In this document: positions 33,896 to 42,708 of the stretch, piece by piece | Position numbering within the stretch: position 1 is the first letter of the stretch | Layout: each line of letters starts with the position of its first letter | Source: Alistipes muris | Lineage (GTDB): Bacteria; Bacteroidota; Bacteroidia; Bacteroidales; Rikenellaceae | Direction: 5' to 3' | Assembly (NCBI RefSeq): GCF_943193205.1 | Contig: NZ_CALPDD010000002.1 | Span: forward strand, 146,902-210,901 | DNA length: 64,000 nt | Notes under the pieces: model-generated | Told to the model about the DNA's origin: nothing | Seen by the model: the letters and a program-made list of their open reading frames with translations, nothing else | Databases searched by the model: none | Program-made: the position numbers and the translations under genes

Positions 33896-34825
33896 TTACA
33901 TACCTGTTTTTGCAGGCTCCGCCTGCTTCTTCACCGCCGCCCGGAGCTTGGCCGACCGCGACCGCGGATTGCGGGCCAGCTCCTCGGCCGAAGGGGCCAC
34001 GGCCTTGCGGGTCACCGGCTCGAACGGCGTCAGCGCCCGGCCGAAAAAGTCCTTTTCCACCTCGCCCGTGAAATTGCCGCTCCGCATGAAGTTCTTCACC
34101 AGCCGGTCCTCCAGCGAGTGGTACGAAATGACCACCAGCCGTCCTCCGGGCCGCAGCACCTTGAGGCTTTGCTCCAGCGCCATCTTGAGCGCCTCCATTT
34201 CGCCGTTGACCTCTATGCGCAGTGCCTGGAACAACTTGGTCAGGAACTTCGCTTCGTCCTTTCTGGGGGTGCAGGGCTTCACAGCTTCGACCAGCTGAGC
34301 CGTCGTCTCCAGCGCACCCGCCCCGCGCGCCCGCACGATGCAGTTGGCCGCTTTCCACGGGGTTTCGATTTCGCCCCAGTCGCCCAATATGCGTGTCAGG
34401 TCGTCCGCCGCATAGGTGTTGACCACCGCTGCGGCCGTCAGCCTGCCCCGCTGGTTCATGCGCATGTCCAAGGGAGCTTCGCCGCGGAACGAAAAACCGC
34501 GCTCCACCTCGTCGAAATGGTGCGACGACACCCCCAGATCGGCCAATATGCCTTCGACCTGCTTCACGCCCCGCAGCCGCAGCGCCCCGCGCAGAAACCG
34601 GAAATTGCTCTCCACGAAATGAAAACGCGGGTCGTCGGGCCTGTTGGCATGGGTGTCGCGGTCCTGGTCGAACGCAAAGAGCCGCCCTCCGTCGCCCAGC
34701 TCGGCGAGAATCCGGCGCGAATGACCGCCCCCGCCGAACGTCAGGTCGGCGTAGGTCCCTTGCGGCTCTACGGCAAGCAGTTGCACGGATTCTTCGAGCA
34801 ATACCGGGGTGTGGTAAGCGGACAT
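33896..34825 (-). CDS. rsmH: 16S rRNA (cytosine-1402-N4)-methyltransferase
   Basis: The 309-residue protein shows HTPVLLEES at the N-terminus (residues 4-12), the SAM motif ADLTFGGGGHSRRIL, then ILADLGVSSHHFDEVERGFSFR, and VVISYHSLEDRLVKNFM. It modifies C1402 of 16S rRNA. It heads the dcw cluster here; no mraZ precedes it. The 168 bases upstream are AT-rich and shared with the divergent acyltransferase gene. Confidence 0.95.
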   Translation of the reverse strand: MSAYHTPVLLEESVQLLAVEPQGTYADLTFGGGGHSRRILAELGDGGRLFAFDQDRDTHANRPDDPRFHFVESNFRFLRGALRLRGVKQVEGILADLGVSSHHFDEVERGFSFRGEAPLDMRMNQRGRLTAAAVVNTYAADDLTRILGDWGEIETPWKAANCIVRARGAGALETTAQLVEAVKPCTPRKDEAKFLTKLFQALRIEVNGEMEALKMALEQSLKVLRPGGRLVVISYHSLEDRLVKNFMRSGNFTGEVEKDFFGRALTPFEPVTRKAVAPSAEELARNPRSRSAKLRAAVKKQAEPAKTGM

Positions 34826-34993
34826 GGGTCAGGCAGCAAAAGTCAATTTGGGTGTAAAGTTAGACAATTTCCAAAAAAGAATATTTATATTTGGCGATAA
34901 TATTTTCGATTTTCGCCGCCCCGTAAGAAACGCCCGATTGCGTTCGTGCGGAACGATCCGCCTTTAACCTTTCACTTTTCACCTCATAAGGAC

Positions 34994-35827
34994 ATGCCAC
35001 AGATAGACATCGCCAGCGTACTCCGGCAGAAAGCGCCCGGGCTGGCCCGCAGGATTCCGCAGTTCGCAATCGACTGGCTCCGCCGCACTGTCCGCGAACG
35101 GGAAATCAACCACATTCTGGCCTCCTACTGGGACCTGCCGCCCCAGGAATTCATCCGCGCCTGCTTCCGCGAATGGCAGGTCACCTACTCGGCCATCGGG
35201 CTCGACAAGCTGGACCCCGCCGGACGCTACCTGTTCGTCGCCAACCACCCGTTCGGCGGCATGGACGGGATGATGCTCGCCGACAAGCTCACCGAACGGT
35301 TCGGCGACGCCCGGGTGGTGGTCAACGACCTGCTGATGCACGTGGAACCCCTGCGGCCGCTGTGGATTCCCGTCAACAAGCACGGGTCGCAGAACAGCGA
35401 CTACGCCCGGCGCTTCGACGAAGCGTTCGTCGGCGACCTGCCGGTCCTCACCTTCCCCGCGGGGCTCTGCTCGCGCCGCATCGGGGGCCGCGTCACCGAC
35501 CTCGACTGGAAACCCAACTTCATCAAAAAGGCCGTCGCGTCGCAGCGGGACATCGTGCCTATCTTCGTCGAAGGGCACTTGTCGAACTTCTTCTACCGGA
35601 TTGCGCAGGCACGCAAAGCGCTCGGTATCAAGGCGAACATCGAAATGCTGTGGCTGCCCGACGAAATGTTCTCGCAGTCGGGCCGCCATTTCCGGCTCGT
35701 CGTGGGCGACCCGATTCCCGTCGGGGAACTCCAACGGTTCGGTTCGTTGCGCGAACAGACCGAGGAAGTACGCAGAAAAACCTATTTTTTGGAAAAAACG
35801 CTCGCCGCACTGCCGGATAAAAGGTAA
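34994..35827 (+). CDS. glsA: Lysophospholipid-type O-acyltransferase, GlsA-like
   Basis: The 277-residue protein has the PlsC-family active-site segment ANHPFGGMDGMM (H85 and D91) and the downstream substrate motif LPVLTFPAGLCSRR, with no membrane segments. In Bacteroides thetaiotaomicron the paired GlsB/GlsA proteins make glycine lipids by N- and then O-acylation. The neighbouring GNAT gene 18 bases downstream supports the same role here. I chose the start at 34994, after a TTTCAC-type repeat; an earlier ATG at 34946 would read through that repeat. An ornithine-lipid function cannot be excluded. Confidence 0.75.
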   Translation: MPQIDIASVLRQKAPGLARRIPQFAIDWLRRTVREREINHILASYWDLPPQEFIRACFREWQVTYSAIGLDKLDPAGRYLFVANHPFGGMDGMMLADKLTERFGDARVVVNDLLMHVEPLRPLWIPVNKHGSQNSDYARRFDEAFVGDLPVLTFPAGLCSRRIGGRVTDLDWKPNFIKKAVASQRDIVPIFVEGHLSNFFYRIAQARKALGIKANIEMLWLPDEMFSQSGRHFRLVVGDPIPVGELQRFGSLREQTEEVRRKTYFLEKTLAALPDKR

Positions 35828-35845
35828 TTTTCCTATTTTTGCGCC

Positions 35846-36874
35846 ATGCAAACACTATCCGAACAGCCCATCGCGCCACCCGTGGACCGGGCCCTGCTGC
35901 TGCAGGAGCTGACGCCCGAGCGCAAAATCCGCGATACGAAGAAAGCCGACAACGAAATCTATATTTTCGCCGCAGCCGAATGCCCGGCGCTGATGCGCGA
36001 AATCGGGCGCCTGCGCGAACTGGCGTTCCGCGGTGCCGGGGGCGGCACCGGCTGCGAAGTCGACATCGACGAGGAAGACCTCGCGGGCGACGGCTACTAC
36101 CAGCTTATCGTCTGGGACCCCGCGGCCCAGGAAATCGTGGGCGGCTATCGGTTCATCGTCTGCACCTCCCCGCACCCGCGCCACCTCTCGACCGAACACT
36201 ATTTCCGTTTCAGCGAGAAGTTCCGGCGGCGCTTCCTGCCCCGCACCATCGAACTGGGCCGGTCGTTCGTGCAGCCCGCCTACCAGGCCCGGCAAAACTC
36301 CAAGAGCCTCTATGCGCTGGATAATCTGTGGGACGGTCTCGGAGCGCTCATCGTGCTGAACCCCAAGGCAAAATACCTTTTCGGCAAGGTGACCATGTAC
36401 ACCACCTACAAGTCCGTGGCACGCAATGCGCTGATTTGGTTCCTGCGTCACTATTTCCCCGACCGCGACCGGCTGGTCGAGGGCATCCACCCGCTCCAGC
36501 TCGACTTGAACGACCCCTACTACGAACAGTTCTTCACGGGGGAGAACTACCAGGAAAACTACCGGATTCTCATTCAGAAAATCCGCGAATTCAACGAGAA
36601 TATCCCGCCACTCATCAACGCCTACATGAACCTTTCGCCCACCATGCGGGTGTTCGACACGGTTTCCAACCCCGATTTCGGCAACGTCGAGGAGACGGGC
36701 ATTCTGATTACCATTCCCGACATCTACACCGAAAAGCGCGAACGCTACACCCGGTGGATCGGCTGGCGGCGCAACCTCAAGGCCCGCCGCGAGGCGTTCC
36801 GCCTGCACCTGATCGACCACATGGAACGCAGGAAAAAGAAAAAGGCCGAAGCAGGATTAAAAATGAAAAATTAA
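35846..36874 (+). CDS. glsB: GNAT-family N-acyltransferase, GlsB/OlsB-like
   Basis: The 342-residue protein has an N-acyltransferase fold: LRELAFRGAGGGTGCEVDIDEED (about 55-75), the GYRFIVC strand, RRRFLPRTIELGRSFVQP and LIVLNPKAKYLFGKV. These features match the hemolysin-like OlsB/GlsB group that moves an acyl chain from ACP to an amino acid. The basic C-terminus suggests contact with the membrane. It follows the O-acyltransferase gene and ends at a hairpin before the convergent kdsC gene. Confidence 0.75.
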   Translation: MQTLSEQPIAPPVDRALLLQELTPERKIRDTKKADNEIYIFAAAECPALMREIGRLRELAFRGAGGGTGCEVDIDEEDLAGDGYYQLIVWDPAAQEIVGGYRFIVCTSPHPRHLSTEHYFRFSEKFRRRFLPRTIELGRSFVQPAYQARQNSKSLYALDNLWDGLGALIVLNPKAKYLFGKVTMYTTYKSVARNALIWFLRHYFPDRDRLVEGIHPLQLDLNDPYYEQFFTGENYQENYRILIQKIREFNENIPPLINAYMNLSPTMRVFDTVSNPDFGNVEETGILITIPDIYTEKRERYTRWIGWRRNLKARREAFRLHLIDHMERRKKKKAEAGLKMKN

Positions 36875-36896
36875 AAATTAAAAATCCATATAAGAC

Positions 36897-36932
36897 GAAA
36901 AGGAGAGAGAGCTCAGGGCCCTTTCTCCTTTC
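36897..36932. terminator. Terminator-like hairpin between glsB and kdsC
   Basis: GAAAAGGAGA (36897-36906) pairs with TCTCCTTTC (36924-36932) with one bulged base, followed by TTTTTC. It is placed between two convergent genes and preceded by AT-rich heptamer-like repeats (36857-36890). Confidence 0.6.
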
Positions 36933-36954
36933 TTTTTCAAACGGATTTTTAGTT

Positions 36955-37500
36955 TCAGTTCGACGCGGCCAGGCTCGACGGGGTGACGCCCTGCGAATCG
37001 CGGGCCCAGTCGCCCCGGGCGCGCAGCACCTGCTCCACGATGTCGCGCACGGCGCCCGCGCCGCCTGCAAACTGCGACACGTAGCGCGACGCTTCGACCA
37101 CCTCGGGCGCCGCATCGGCCGGGCAGACCGGAATCCCCACTTCGCGCATGCACTCCAGGTCGGGAATGTCGTCGCCCATGTAGATGACGTTCGCCGGGTC
37201 GATTCCCTCGCGGCGGAAATAGTCGCGCAGGGTGGTGATCTTGTCCATGCAGTCGAGGTGGTATTCATTGATTCCCAGCATCTTCAGCCTGTTTTCCAGC
37301 GTCCGGCCCCGGCCGCCCGATATGACGCAGACCCGGTAGCCCATCTTGATGGCATAGGCCAGCGCGTAGCCGTCCTTGGCGTTGTAGCGGCGGATGAAAT
37401 CGCCCTCGGCCGTGGGCACGATGCCCCCGTCGGTCATCACACCGTCCACATCGAAGACGAAGGCTTCGGTGCGGGCTATGTCCTCCTTGAAGTTTCCCAT
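36955..37500 (-). CDS. kdsC: 3-deoxy-D-manno-octulosonate-8-phosphate phosphatase-like HAD protein
   Basis: The 181-residue C0-type HAD phosphatase has the nucleophile motif FVFDVDGVMTDGG (15-27), ISGGRGR and the MGDDIPDLECM metal motif. KdsC removes phosphate from KDO-8-phosphate for lipid A core synthesis. Length and motifs are typical. Its start overlaps the DUF2520 gene by 25 bases, as commonly seen in Bacteroidetes. Confidence 0.88.
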   Translation of the reverse strand: MGNFKEDIARTEAFVFDVDGVMTDGGIVPTAEGDFIRRYNAKDGYALAYAIKMGYRVCVISGGRGRTLENRLKMLGINEYHLDCMDKITTLRDYFRREGIDPANVIYMGDDIPDLECMREVGIPVCPADAAPEVVEASRYVSQFAGGAGAVRDIVEQVLRARGDWARDSQGVTPSSLAASN

Positions 37501-38249
37501 ATGTGTTGGCTTATTGTCGTGTAAATCGTTCGCAGCAGTTCGTCGTCGAGCATCGCCGCGTGGCGTTCCTGCGTCGCAAGGTCGCCCCGCACGGCCGGAC
37601 CCGTCTGCACGGCGGCGGGCGATGCGGCGTCGAGGGCCTTGGCCGTCGTCTCGGCGATAAGAGGTTTCAGCAGGCCGAAATCCAGCCCTGCGGCCTCCGT
37701 CAGCTCCGCACCCACGGCATACATGTGGTTCACGAAGTTGCAGACGAAGACGGCCGCAAGGTGCAGCCGCGCCCGCCGCGCCGAATCGGCCGCATGGACA
37801 TGCCGCGTAATCCGCCGGGCGAGCGTCTCCAGTTCGGTTTGCAGCGCAGGCGTCGACGCTTCGATGAAGACCGGCAGGTCCGCAAAGCCGACCCGCCGCC
37901 CGCGCGTGAAAGTCTGAAGCGGATAGAACACGGCCCGCCGCGCGAACTTCGCCGGGAGCGCTTCCAGCGGCACGCACCCCGCCGTATGGGCCACCGCGGC
38001 CCGTTCCGGTATCGGCAGCGCCGCCGCCACTTCGGCCACGGCCCGGTCGCTCACCGCCAGCAGGTAGAGGTCGGCCTCGGCCAGCTCCTCCGGCCGGGTC
38101 GCCCAGCCGCAGCCCGCCAGCCCGGCCACTTCCTGCGCCCGGGCGGCGTTGCGTGCAAAGACCTGCACCAGCCGCAGGCCGCTGCCGGCTATCGCCCGGG
38201 CCAGCGATTCGGCCACATTGCCGCTGCCGATGATTACGATGCTATCCAA
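37476..38249 (-). CDS. DUF2520 Rossmann-fold dehydrogenase-like protein
   Basis: The 257-residue protein begins with a Rossmann dinucleotide motif, IVIIGSGNVAESLARAI, and contains VSDRAVAEVA and HTAGCVPLEAL in the first domain. A helical DUF2520 domain follows (VFVCNFVNHMYAVGAEL and LLKPLIAETTAKAL). It is related to F420/NADP-dependent ketopantoate-type reductases; the substrate is unknown. It is coupled to kdsC by overlap. Confidence 0.8.
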   Translation of the reverse strand: MDSIVIIGSGNVAESLARAIAGSGLRLVQVFARNAARAQEVAGLAGCGWATRPEELAEADLYLLAVSDRAVAEVAAALPIPERAAVAHTAGCVPLEALPAKFARRAVFYPLQTFTRGRRVGFADLPVFIEASTPALQTELETLARRITRHVHAADSARRARLHLAAVFVCNFVNHMYAVGAELTEAAGLDFGLLKPLIAETTAKALDAASPAAVQTGPAVRGDLATQERHAAMLDDELLRTIYTTISQHIWETSRRT

Positions 38250-38299
38250 TGAAAATCAAGAATTAAAAAATCCGACCGCAGTATTTCTACAAGCAATTT

Positions 38300-39631
38300 C
38301 TAATTTTTCACCTTGGGTTTTTCGTTCCCCAGCAATTCGACTATCTTCACATTGTCCTTCGATTCGCGGGCACAGCGCTTGAGGTATTCCACTTCGCGGT
38401 CGATGCGCTGCAATTCGGGTGTCGGCGTCGGGACGAAACACTCCTGCCCCGACTGCTCCACGGCTTCGAGAATGCCGTAGACCGTCAGCGAAGCGATGTC
38501 GTGCGCCGGAATGTAGGCCATTTCGCGTTCGTTCTCGGTCATCGGCACCGCCAGCAGCTGCCCGGCCTGCACCAGCTGATAAAGAACATCGTTCACGATG
38601 CGCGTCGGCAGTTCCAGCCGCTGCCGGATCGTCTCCGCCGGGATCGCTCCGCCATGACTGCGCAGATAGTCCACCACCGTCAGCATGACCGCCAGCAGGA
38701 GCTTGCGGCGCTGGTCATAGCTCACCAGCAGCGATTCGCGCTCCTCGCAGAAACGCGAAATATTCTGATAGGCGAACGACAGTTCGCCACCGAACAGCAG
38801 AATCTCCCACGAGGTCTGCATCCAGATAAGGAACAGCGGCAGCGCCGCGAAACTGCCGTAGATGGCATTGTACGACGTCATCCATCGCTGCACGTACAGA
38901 TAACCCCATTGGAACAGCGCAAAGGCGGTTCCGGCCACGATGCCCGCCATCAGAGCGCTTGAGAGGCGCACCCGGGCGTTGGGAATGACCATGTAGAAGA
39001 AGGTGAACATCCCCCAGATGACCGTCACCGAAGCCAGCCGCGAAAGCAGCGTCCACTGCCAGCCGTCGCCGAAGCCGAGCAGCTGGCGGGCATAGCCGCC
39101 CAGCGCCCCCGCGATGACCCACAGAATCGGCACTATCATGACGATGGCGATGTAGTCGCTCCATTGGCGGGCGATACTGCGTTCGACCTTGACCTCCCAA
39201 ATGTTGTTGAAAGCGTTCTCGATCGACCCGAACACCCGTATCACGGCCCAGAACAGCATGACCAGCGCCACGACCGCCACCACACCGCCCTGCGTGCGGG
39301 CCAGCGCCTTTTCGGCGAACGTGACGACGTAGTCGATCATCTCAGGGCTCTGCGGAAAAAGGCCGTAGAGACCCTGCACCAGCCCGTCGGCCAGCCCGAA
39401 GCCCTTGACCACGGCGAAGACCACCGCCAGAATCGGCACCAGCGACATGAGCGTGTAGAAAGTCAGCGCCGCCGAACGCACGATAGTGCCGTGCTCCAAC
39501 AGCCCGCGGGCCGTGTAGAACAGCAGTTTGTACTGCTGGACCAGCCACCGCGCCACCGGACTGCGCCACTCGCTGACGTCGCGCCGGAAAATGGTGTCGG
39601 TGAAATAGGTGATTATCTGCTTGATTTTCAA
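38300..39631 (-). CDS. YihY/BrkB-family membrane protein
   Basis: The 443-residue protein has six membrane segments in residues about 40-305, with the family motifs SAALTFYTLMSLVPILAVVFA, NNIWEV and PLFLIWMQTSWEILLFGGELSFA. A winged-helix-like cytoplasmic C-terminal domain follows (YDQRRKLLLAVMLTVVDYLRSHGG). The family was once annotated as ribonuclease BN, which is not supported; the true function is unknown. It is part of the pheS-led run but 70 bases separate it from the gene upstream. Confidence 0.85.
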   Translation of the reverse strand: MKIKQIITYFTDTIFRRDVSEWRSPVARWLVQQYKLLFYTARGLLEHGTIVRSAALTFYTLMSLVPILAVVFAVVKGFGLADGLVQGLYGLFPQSPEMIDYVVTFAEKALARTQGGVVAVVALVMLFWAVIRVFGSIENAFNNIWEVKVERSIARQWSDYIAIVMIVPILWVIAGALGGYARQLLGFGDGWQWTLLSRLASVTVIWGMFTFFYMVIPNARVRLSSALMAGIVAGTAFALFQWGYLYVQRWMTSYNAIYGSFAALPLFLIWMQTSWEILLFGGELSFAYQNISRFCEERESLLVSYDQRRKLLLAVMLTVVDYLRSHGGAIPAETIRQRLELPTRIVNDVLYQLVQAGQLLAVPMTENEREMAYIPAHDIASLTVYGILEAVEQSGQECFVPTPTPELQRIDREVEYLKRCARESKDNVKIVELLGNEKPKVKN

Positions 39632-39701
39632 AGTTCCGAATGTTTAGTATCCATGATGCAGGTTTTCCCGCTTCGGCAGCCCCCGCTCCCTACAAAAGTA
39701 G

Positions 39702-40853
39702 TCATTTCAGACGGACCGTCCAAAAGCGGCCGTCGATTTTCGTGAAAGCCAGCCGCACGTCGTCGCCCGGACGCAGCCGCGTGCGGCGCATGATTTCGTC
39801 GGCCGACAGCGGGAAGTCGCGCTTGAGCATCGTCGCACCCCGGCCGCCCAGCTCGCGCCGCAGCCGCCGGGGGTCGTAGGGCTCGACGGCCTCGATTGCG
39901 AATACCTTGCCGAGCACTTCCTCGGGCTTCCGCACCGAGAATCCGAAGCCGTTGTCGCTCCAGATGTCGGCCTTTCCGGCCAGTTGAAGCCGCGCCAGCC
40001 GGGCTTTCTGCAGCGCCGCATCGGGCACCGTCAGCCACGCATAGCGCTGCGGGTCGAACGTTTCAGGAAGCGGCACCGAAGCACCGGGACACGCGGTGAA
40101 TTCGCGGTCCGGATTGCCGAGCGCCGTGGCCGTCACGGCCGGGCCGCTGCCATCGTCGTAGACCAGCACCTCCTTGCATTCGCCCTCCAGCGAGACCACT
40201 TCCACACGGCTCTGCGGAAAGAGCCGCAAGGCTTCGCCGACGTCGAACAGGGGCGAATTCTTCAGACACAGCCGCCCCGCGACCCGCCGGATTGCAGGCA
40301 GCAAGGCCGGAACCGAAGGCGAACAATCCTCCAGCCGCACCAGCTTGCGGCCCGTCGCCGAACGGCGGTCGGGGTCGGCATAGACCCAATCGAACCGCTC
40401 CTGCGTCCGGGCCAGGTACTCCTCGGCCGGAGCGCAGACGACCTCCACGTTCGCAACGCCCAGCCGCCGGAAATTCTCCTGCGCAATGCGGGCCAGCACG
40501 GCGTCGCGTTCGAGCGTCACCACCCGGCCGAACCTGCGGCTGAGCGCCAGAGCATCGACCCCCAGCCCGCACGTAAGGTCGAGCACCGCATCGCCCGCGA
40601 TGTTCTTGTGCTCCGCACAGCGTTCGCTCGACGCCTGCTCGAATGCCAGCGGCGGCAGGATGCACTGCGCGGCGGCATACGACGGCAGTTTCCGCGCCGC
40701 GCGTTGCAGATATTTGACCTGCGTGGCGACAATCCGCGTATGGGGCACCCGTGCGTCGAGCGCCACTTCCAGCGGGTCGCGGCCGCGGTTTTCCGCCACG
40801 GCACGGGTCACCGCACCGCTCACCAGCAGTTCGTATTCCTCGGGGGCAATCAT
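39702..40853 (-). CDS. SAM-dependent methyltransferase, THUMP-like (PG_1098 type)
   Basis: The 383-residue protein has a helical N-terminal region, a Rossmann methyltransferase core with AVLDLTCGLGVDALALSRRFGRVVTLERD (about 89-117) and DWVYADPDRRSATGRK. The latter DPPR-like motif is seen in RNA methyltransferases. A ferredoxin-like C-terminal domain follows. It corresponds to the Porphyromonas PG_1098 structural family, a suspected RNA methyltransferase; the target is unproven. The start overlaps the comEC stop by 4 bases. Confidence 0.8.
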   Translation of the reverse strand: MIAPEEYELLVSGAVTRAVAENRGRDPLEVALDARVPHTRIVATQVKYLQRAARKLPSYAAAQCILPPLAFEQASSERCAEHKNIAGDAVLDLTCGLGVDALALSRRFGRVVTLERDAVLARIAQENFRRLGVANVEVVCAPAEEYLARTQERFDWVYADPDRRSATGRKLVRLEDCSPSVPALLPAIRRVAGRLCLKNSPLFDVGEALRLFPQSRVEVVSLEGECKEVLVYDDGSGPAVTATALGNPDREFTACPGASVPLPETFDPQRYAWLTVPDAALQKARLARLQLAGKADIWSDNGFGFSVRKPEEVLGKVFAIEAVEPYDPRRLRRELGGRGATMLKRDFPLSADEIMRRTRLRPGDDVRLAFTKIDGRFWTVRLK

Positions 40854-42280
40854 ACGGGCAAATGTACGCTTTTTTTCGGTTTGCACCACCACGCCGCCGT
40901 CGCACCCGCAAAAAGCAGGTAGCAGACCGCCGTTCCTCCGGCCGACAGCGTATATTCCACCGCTCCGCCCGGCAGCGACGCCACCCCGCGGGCCAGCGCG
41001 TTCAGCGCCCAGGCCGCCGCTTCGCCGACCGCAGGCACTCCCGGCACCAACAGACCCAAAACCCCGCAGCACACCACCACGCCTGCCAGCGGGACGACCG
41101 CCGGATTGAGCAGCAGCCCCGCCACCGGAACGATGCCGAACGCATGGGAGACCAGCGGTGCCGTAGCCACCGAAGCCGCGAGCCCGACGACGAGGGTTCC
41201 CGAAAGCGCATCGACCGCCAGGCGGCCCGTCCGCAGCCGTCGGCACATCGGCACAGCCCACGCAAGGATAGCCGCCACGGCCACGAACGAAAGCTGAAAC
41301 CCGATGTCGCCGATCCACGCAGGATTCCACAGCAGCATGCCCAGCGCCGCCGCGGCAAGGGCATTCAGCGCGACATATTCCGAACCCGACGCGACCGCCA
41401 GTTGCAGCAGCGAGCACATGACGGCCGCCCGCACGGCACTGGGCGGAAACCCCGCGGCCGCGACATAGAGCCACACGCACCCCACGGCCAGCGCATCGCG
41501 CAGCAGGTGACCCCGACGCCACAACGTCAGCCCCCGCAGCACCCAGTTCGCCAGCAGGAAAACAAGCCCCGTATGAAGCCCCGACACGGCCAGCAGGTGC
41601 GACATGCCGCTGCGGGCATAGGCCGTCCGCAGTTCGGGCCCGATGCCGCTGCGGTCGCCCGCCGTCATGGCCCGCACCACCGCCCCGGCATCGCCGGCGC
41701 CGCAAACCCGTTTCATCCGAGCCGCCGCCAGCAGATGCAGCCCCGGACGGCTGCCGGGCACCCGTTCGACGGGTTCATAAGCCGAAAACCAAAGCGTTCC
41801 GGCCACGCCGCGGCGCACCATCAGCCGCCGATAGCTTTCCGGACCGCCCCGGAGCGGATAGATTTTGCCCATGCCGCGAATCGCACCTCCGTCGGGCAGC
41901 ATCGCCGACGAATCGGCCCGCAGCAACACCCGGTCGTCGGCCGGATGCCACCCCTCCTCCGACGGCAGGCGCCACGCCCGGACGCGCCCCGCAGCCGCCA
42001 CCGAACGGCTCCTCAACGAGGGCAGTTCCTCCATTTCGACCTGCCATTCGCAGAAGACCCCCGTCGGAACCGTCCGCACGGGCGCATGCAGCTGACCGGC
42101 ACCCCACCCGGCGGCCACCAACAACCCTACGGCCGCAGCCCACGAACGCAACAGCAGCGCCAGCGCTCCGCACAACAAAAAAGCCGCGGCGAACAACCAC
42201 CACGGCACTGCGAAATACTCCGCCAGCACAATTCCCGCCGCGAACGGCACCAGCGCTTTCACCATCGGAAGGGACTTCAT
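40850..42280 (-). CDS. comEC: ComEC/Rec2-type competence protein, short form
   Basis: The 476-residue protein has an N-terminal DUF4131-like region with membrane segments (about 5-55), a soluble OB-like stretch, and the Competence domain with MSHLLAVSGLHTGLVF and many membrane segments. The metallo-beta-lactamase domain found in longer ComEC proteins is absent; the protein ends shortly after the last membrane segment. ComEC carries single-stranded DNA across the inner membrane. Start 42280 gives an ATGA overlap with ybeY. Confidence 0.83.
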   Translation of the reverse strand: MKSLPMVKALVPFAAGIVLAEYFAVPWWLFAAAFLLCGALALLLRSWAAAVGLLVAAGWGAGQLHAPVRTVPTGVFCEWQVEMEELPSLRSRSVAAAGRVRAWRLPSEEGWHPADDRVLLRADSSAMLPDGGAIRGMGKIYPLRGGPESYRRLMVRRGVAGTLWFSAYEPVERVPGSRPGLHLLAAARMKRVCGAGDAGAVVRAMTAGDRSGIGPELRTAYARSGMSHLLAVSGLHTGLVFLLANWVLRGLTLWRRGHLLRDALAVGCVWLYVAAAGFPPSAVRAAVMCSLLQLAVASGSEYVALNALAAAALGMLLWNPAWIGDIGFQLSFVAVAAILAWAVPMCRRLRTGRLAVDALSGTLVVGLAASVATAPLVSHAFGIVPVAGLLLNPAVVPLAGVVVCCGVLGLLVPGVPAVGEAAAWALNALARGVASLPGGAVEYTLSAGGTAVCYLLFAGATAAWWCKPKKSVHLPV

Positions 42281-42708
42281 CGTTCGCACTCCCACGCTTT
42301 GAGATACTTGTCCTCCTTGGAGTGCATCTGCCTATTGGCGCGGGGCGTTTTGTCGCGCTGGCCGCAGAGGTGCAGAAGCCCGTGGACCACCACCCGGCGC
42401 ATCTCCTGCAAGCGTGTGGCGCCGTACTGCCGTGCATTGTCGGCCACGGTCTCCACGTCGATGAAGACGTCGCCCGAGACCACGCGCGAACCCTTCCGGT
42501 CGCTGTAATCGAACGTTATGACATCCGTAAAATAATCGTGCCCCAGATACTGGCGGTTCATCTCCAGCAGGCGGCGGGCCGAACAGAAGATGTAGTTCAC
42601 GTCGCCCAGCGTGTAGCCCTCGCTCTCGGCCACAGCGCGCAGCCAAGCCGCCGTGCGCCGCTTCTGCGGCAGCCGGTAGGAGCAGTCGTCGGTATAGTAG
42701 CGTATCAT
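42277..42708 (-). CDS. ybeY: Endoribonuclease YbeY, rRNA maturation factor
   Basis: The 143-residue protein has the zinc motif VVHGLLHLCGQRDKTPRANRQMH (three histidines, H-x3-H-x5-spacing conserved with a longer Bacteroidetes insert) near the C-terminus and the conserved LEMNRQYLGHDYFTDVITF segment. It processes the 16S rRNA 3' end and takes part in ribosome quality control. Start and stop both overlap neighbours as ATGA. Confidence 0.9.
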   Translation of the reverse strand: MIRYYTDDCSYRLPQKRRTAAWLRAVAESEGYTLGDVNYIFCSARRLLEMNRQYLGHDYFTDVITFDYSDRKGSRVVSGDVFIDVETVADNARQYGATRLQEMRRVVVHGLLHLCGQRDKTPRANRQMHSKEDKYLKAWECER

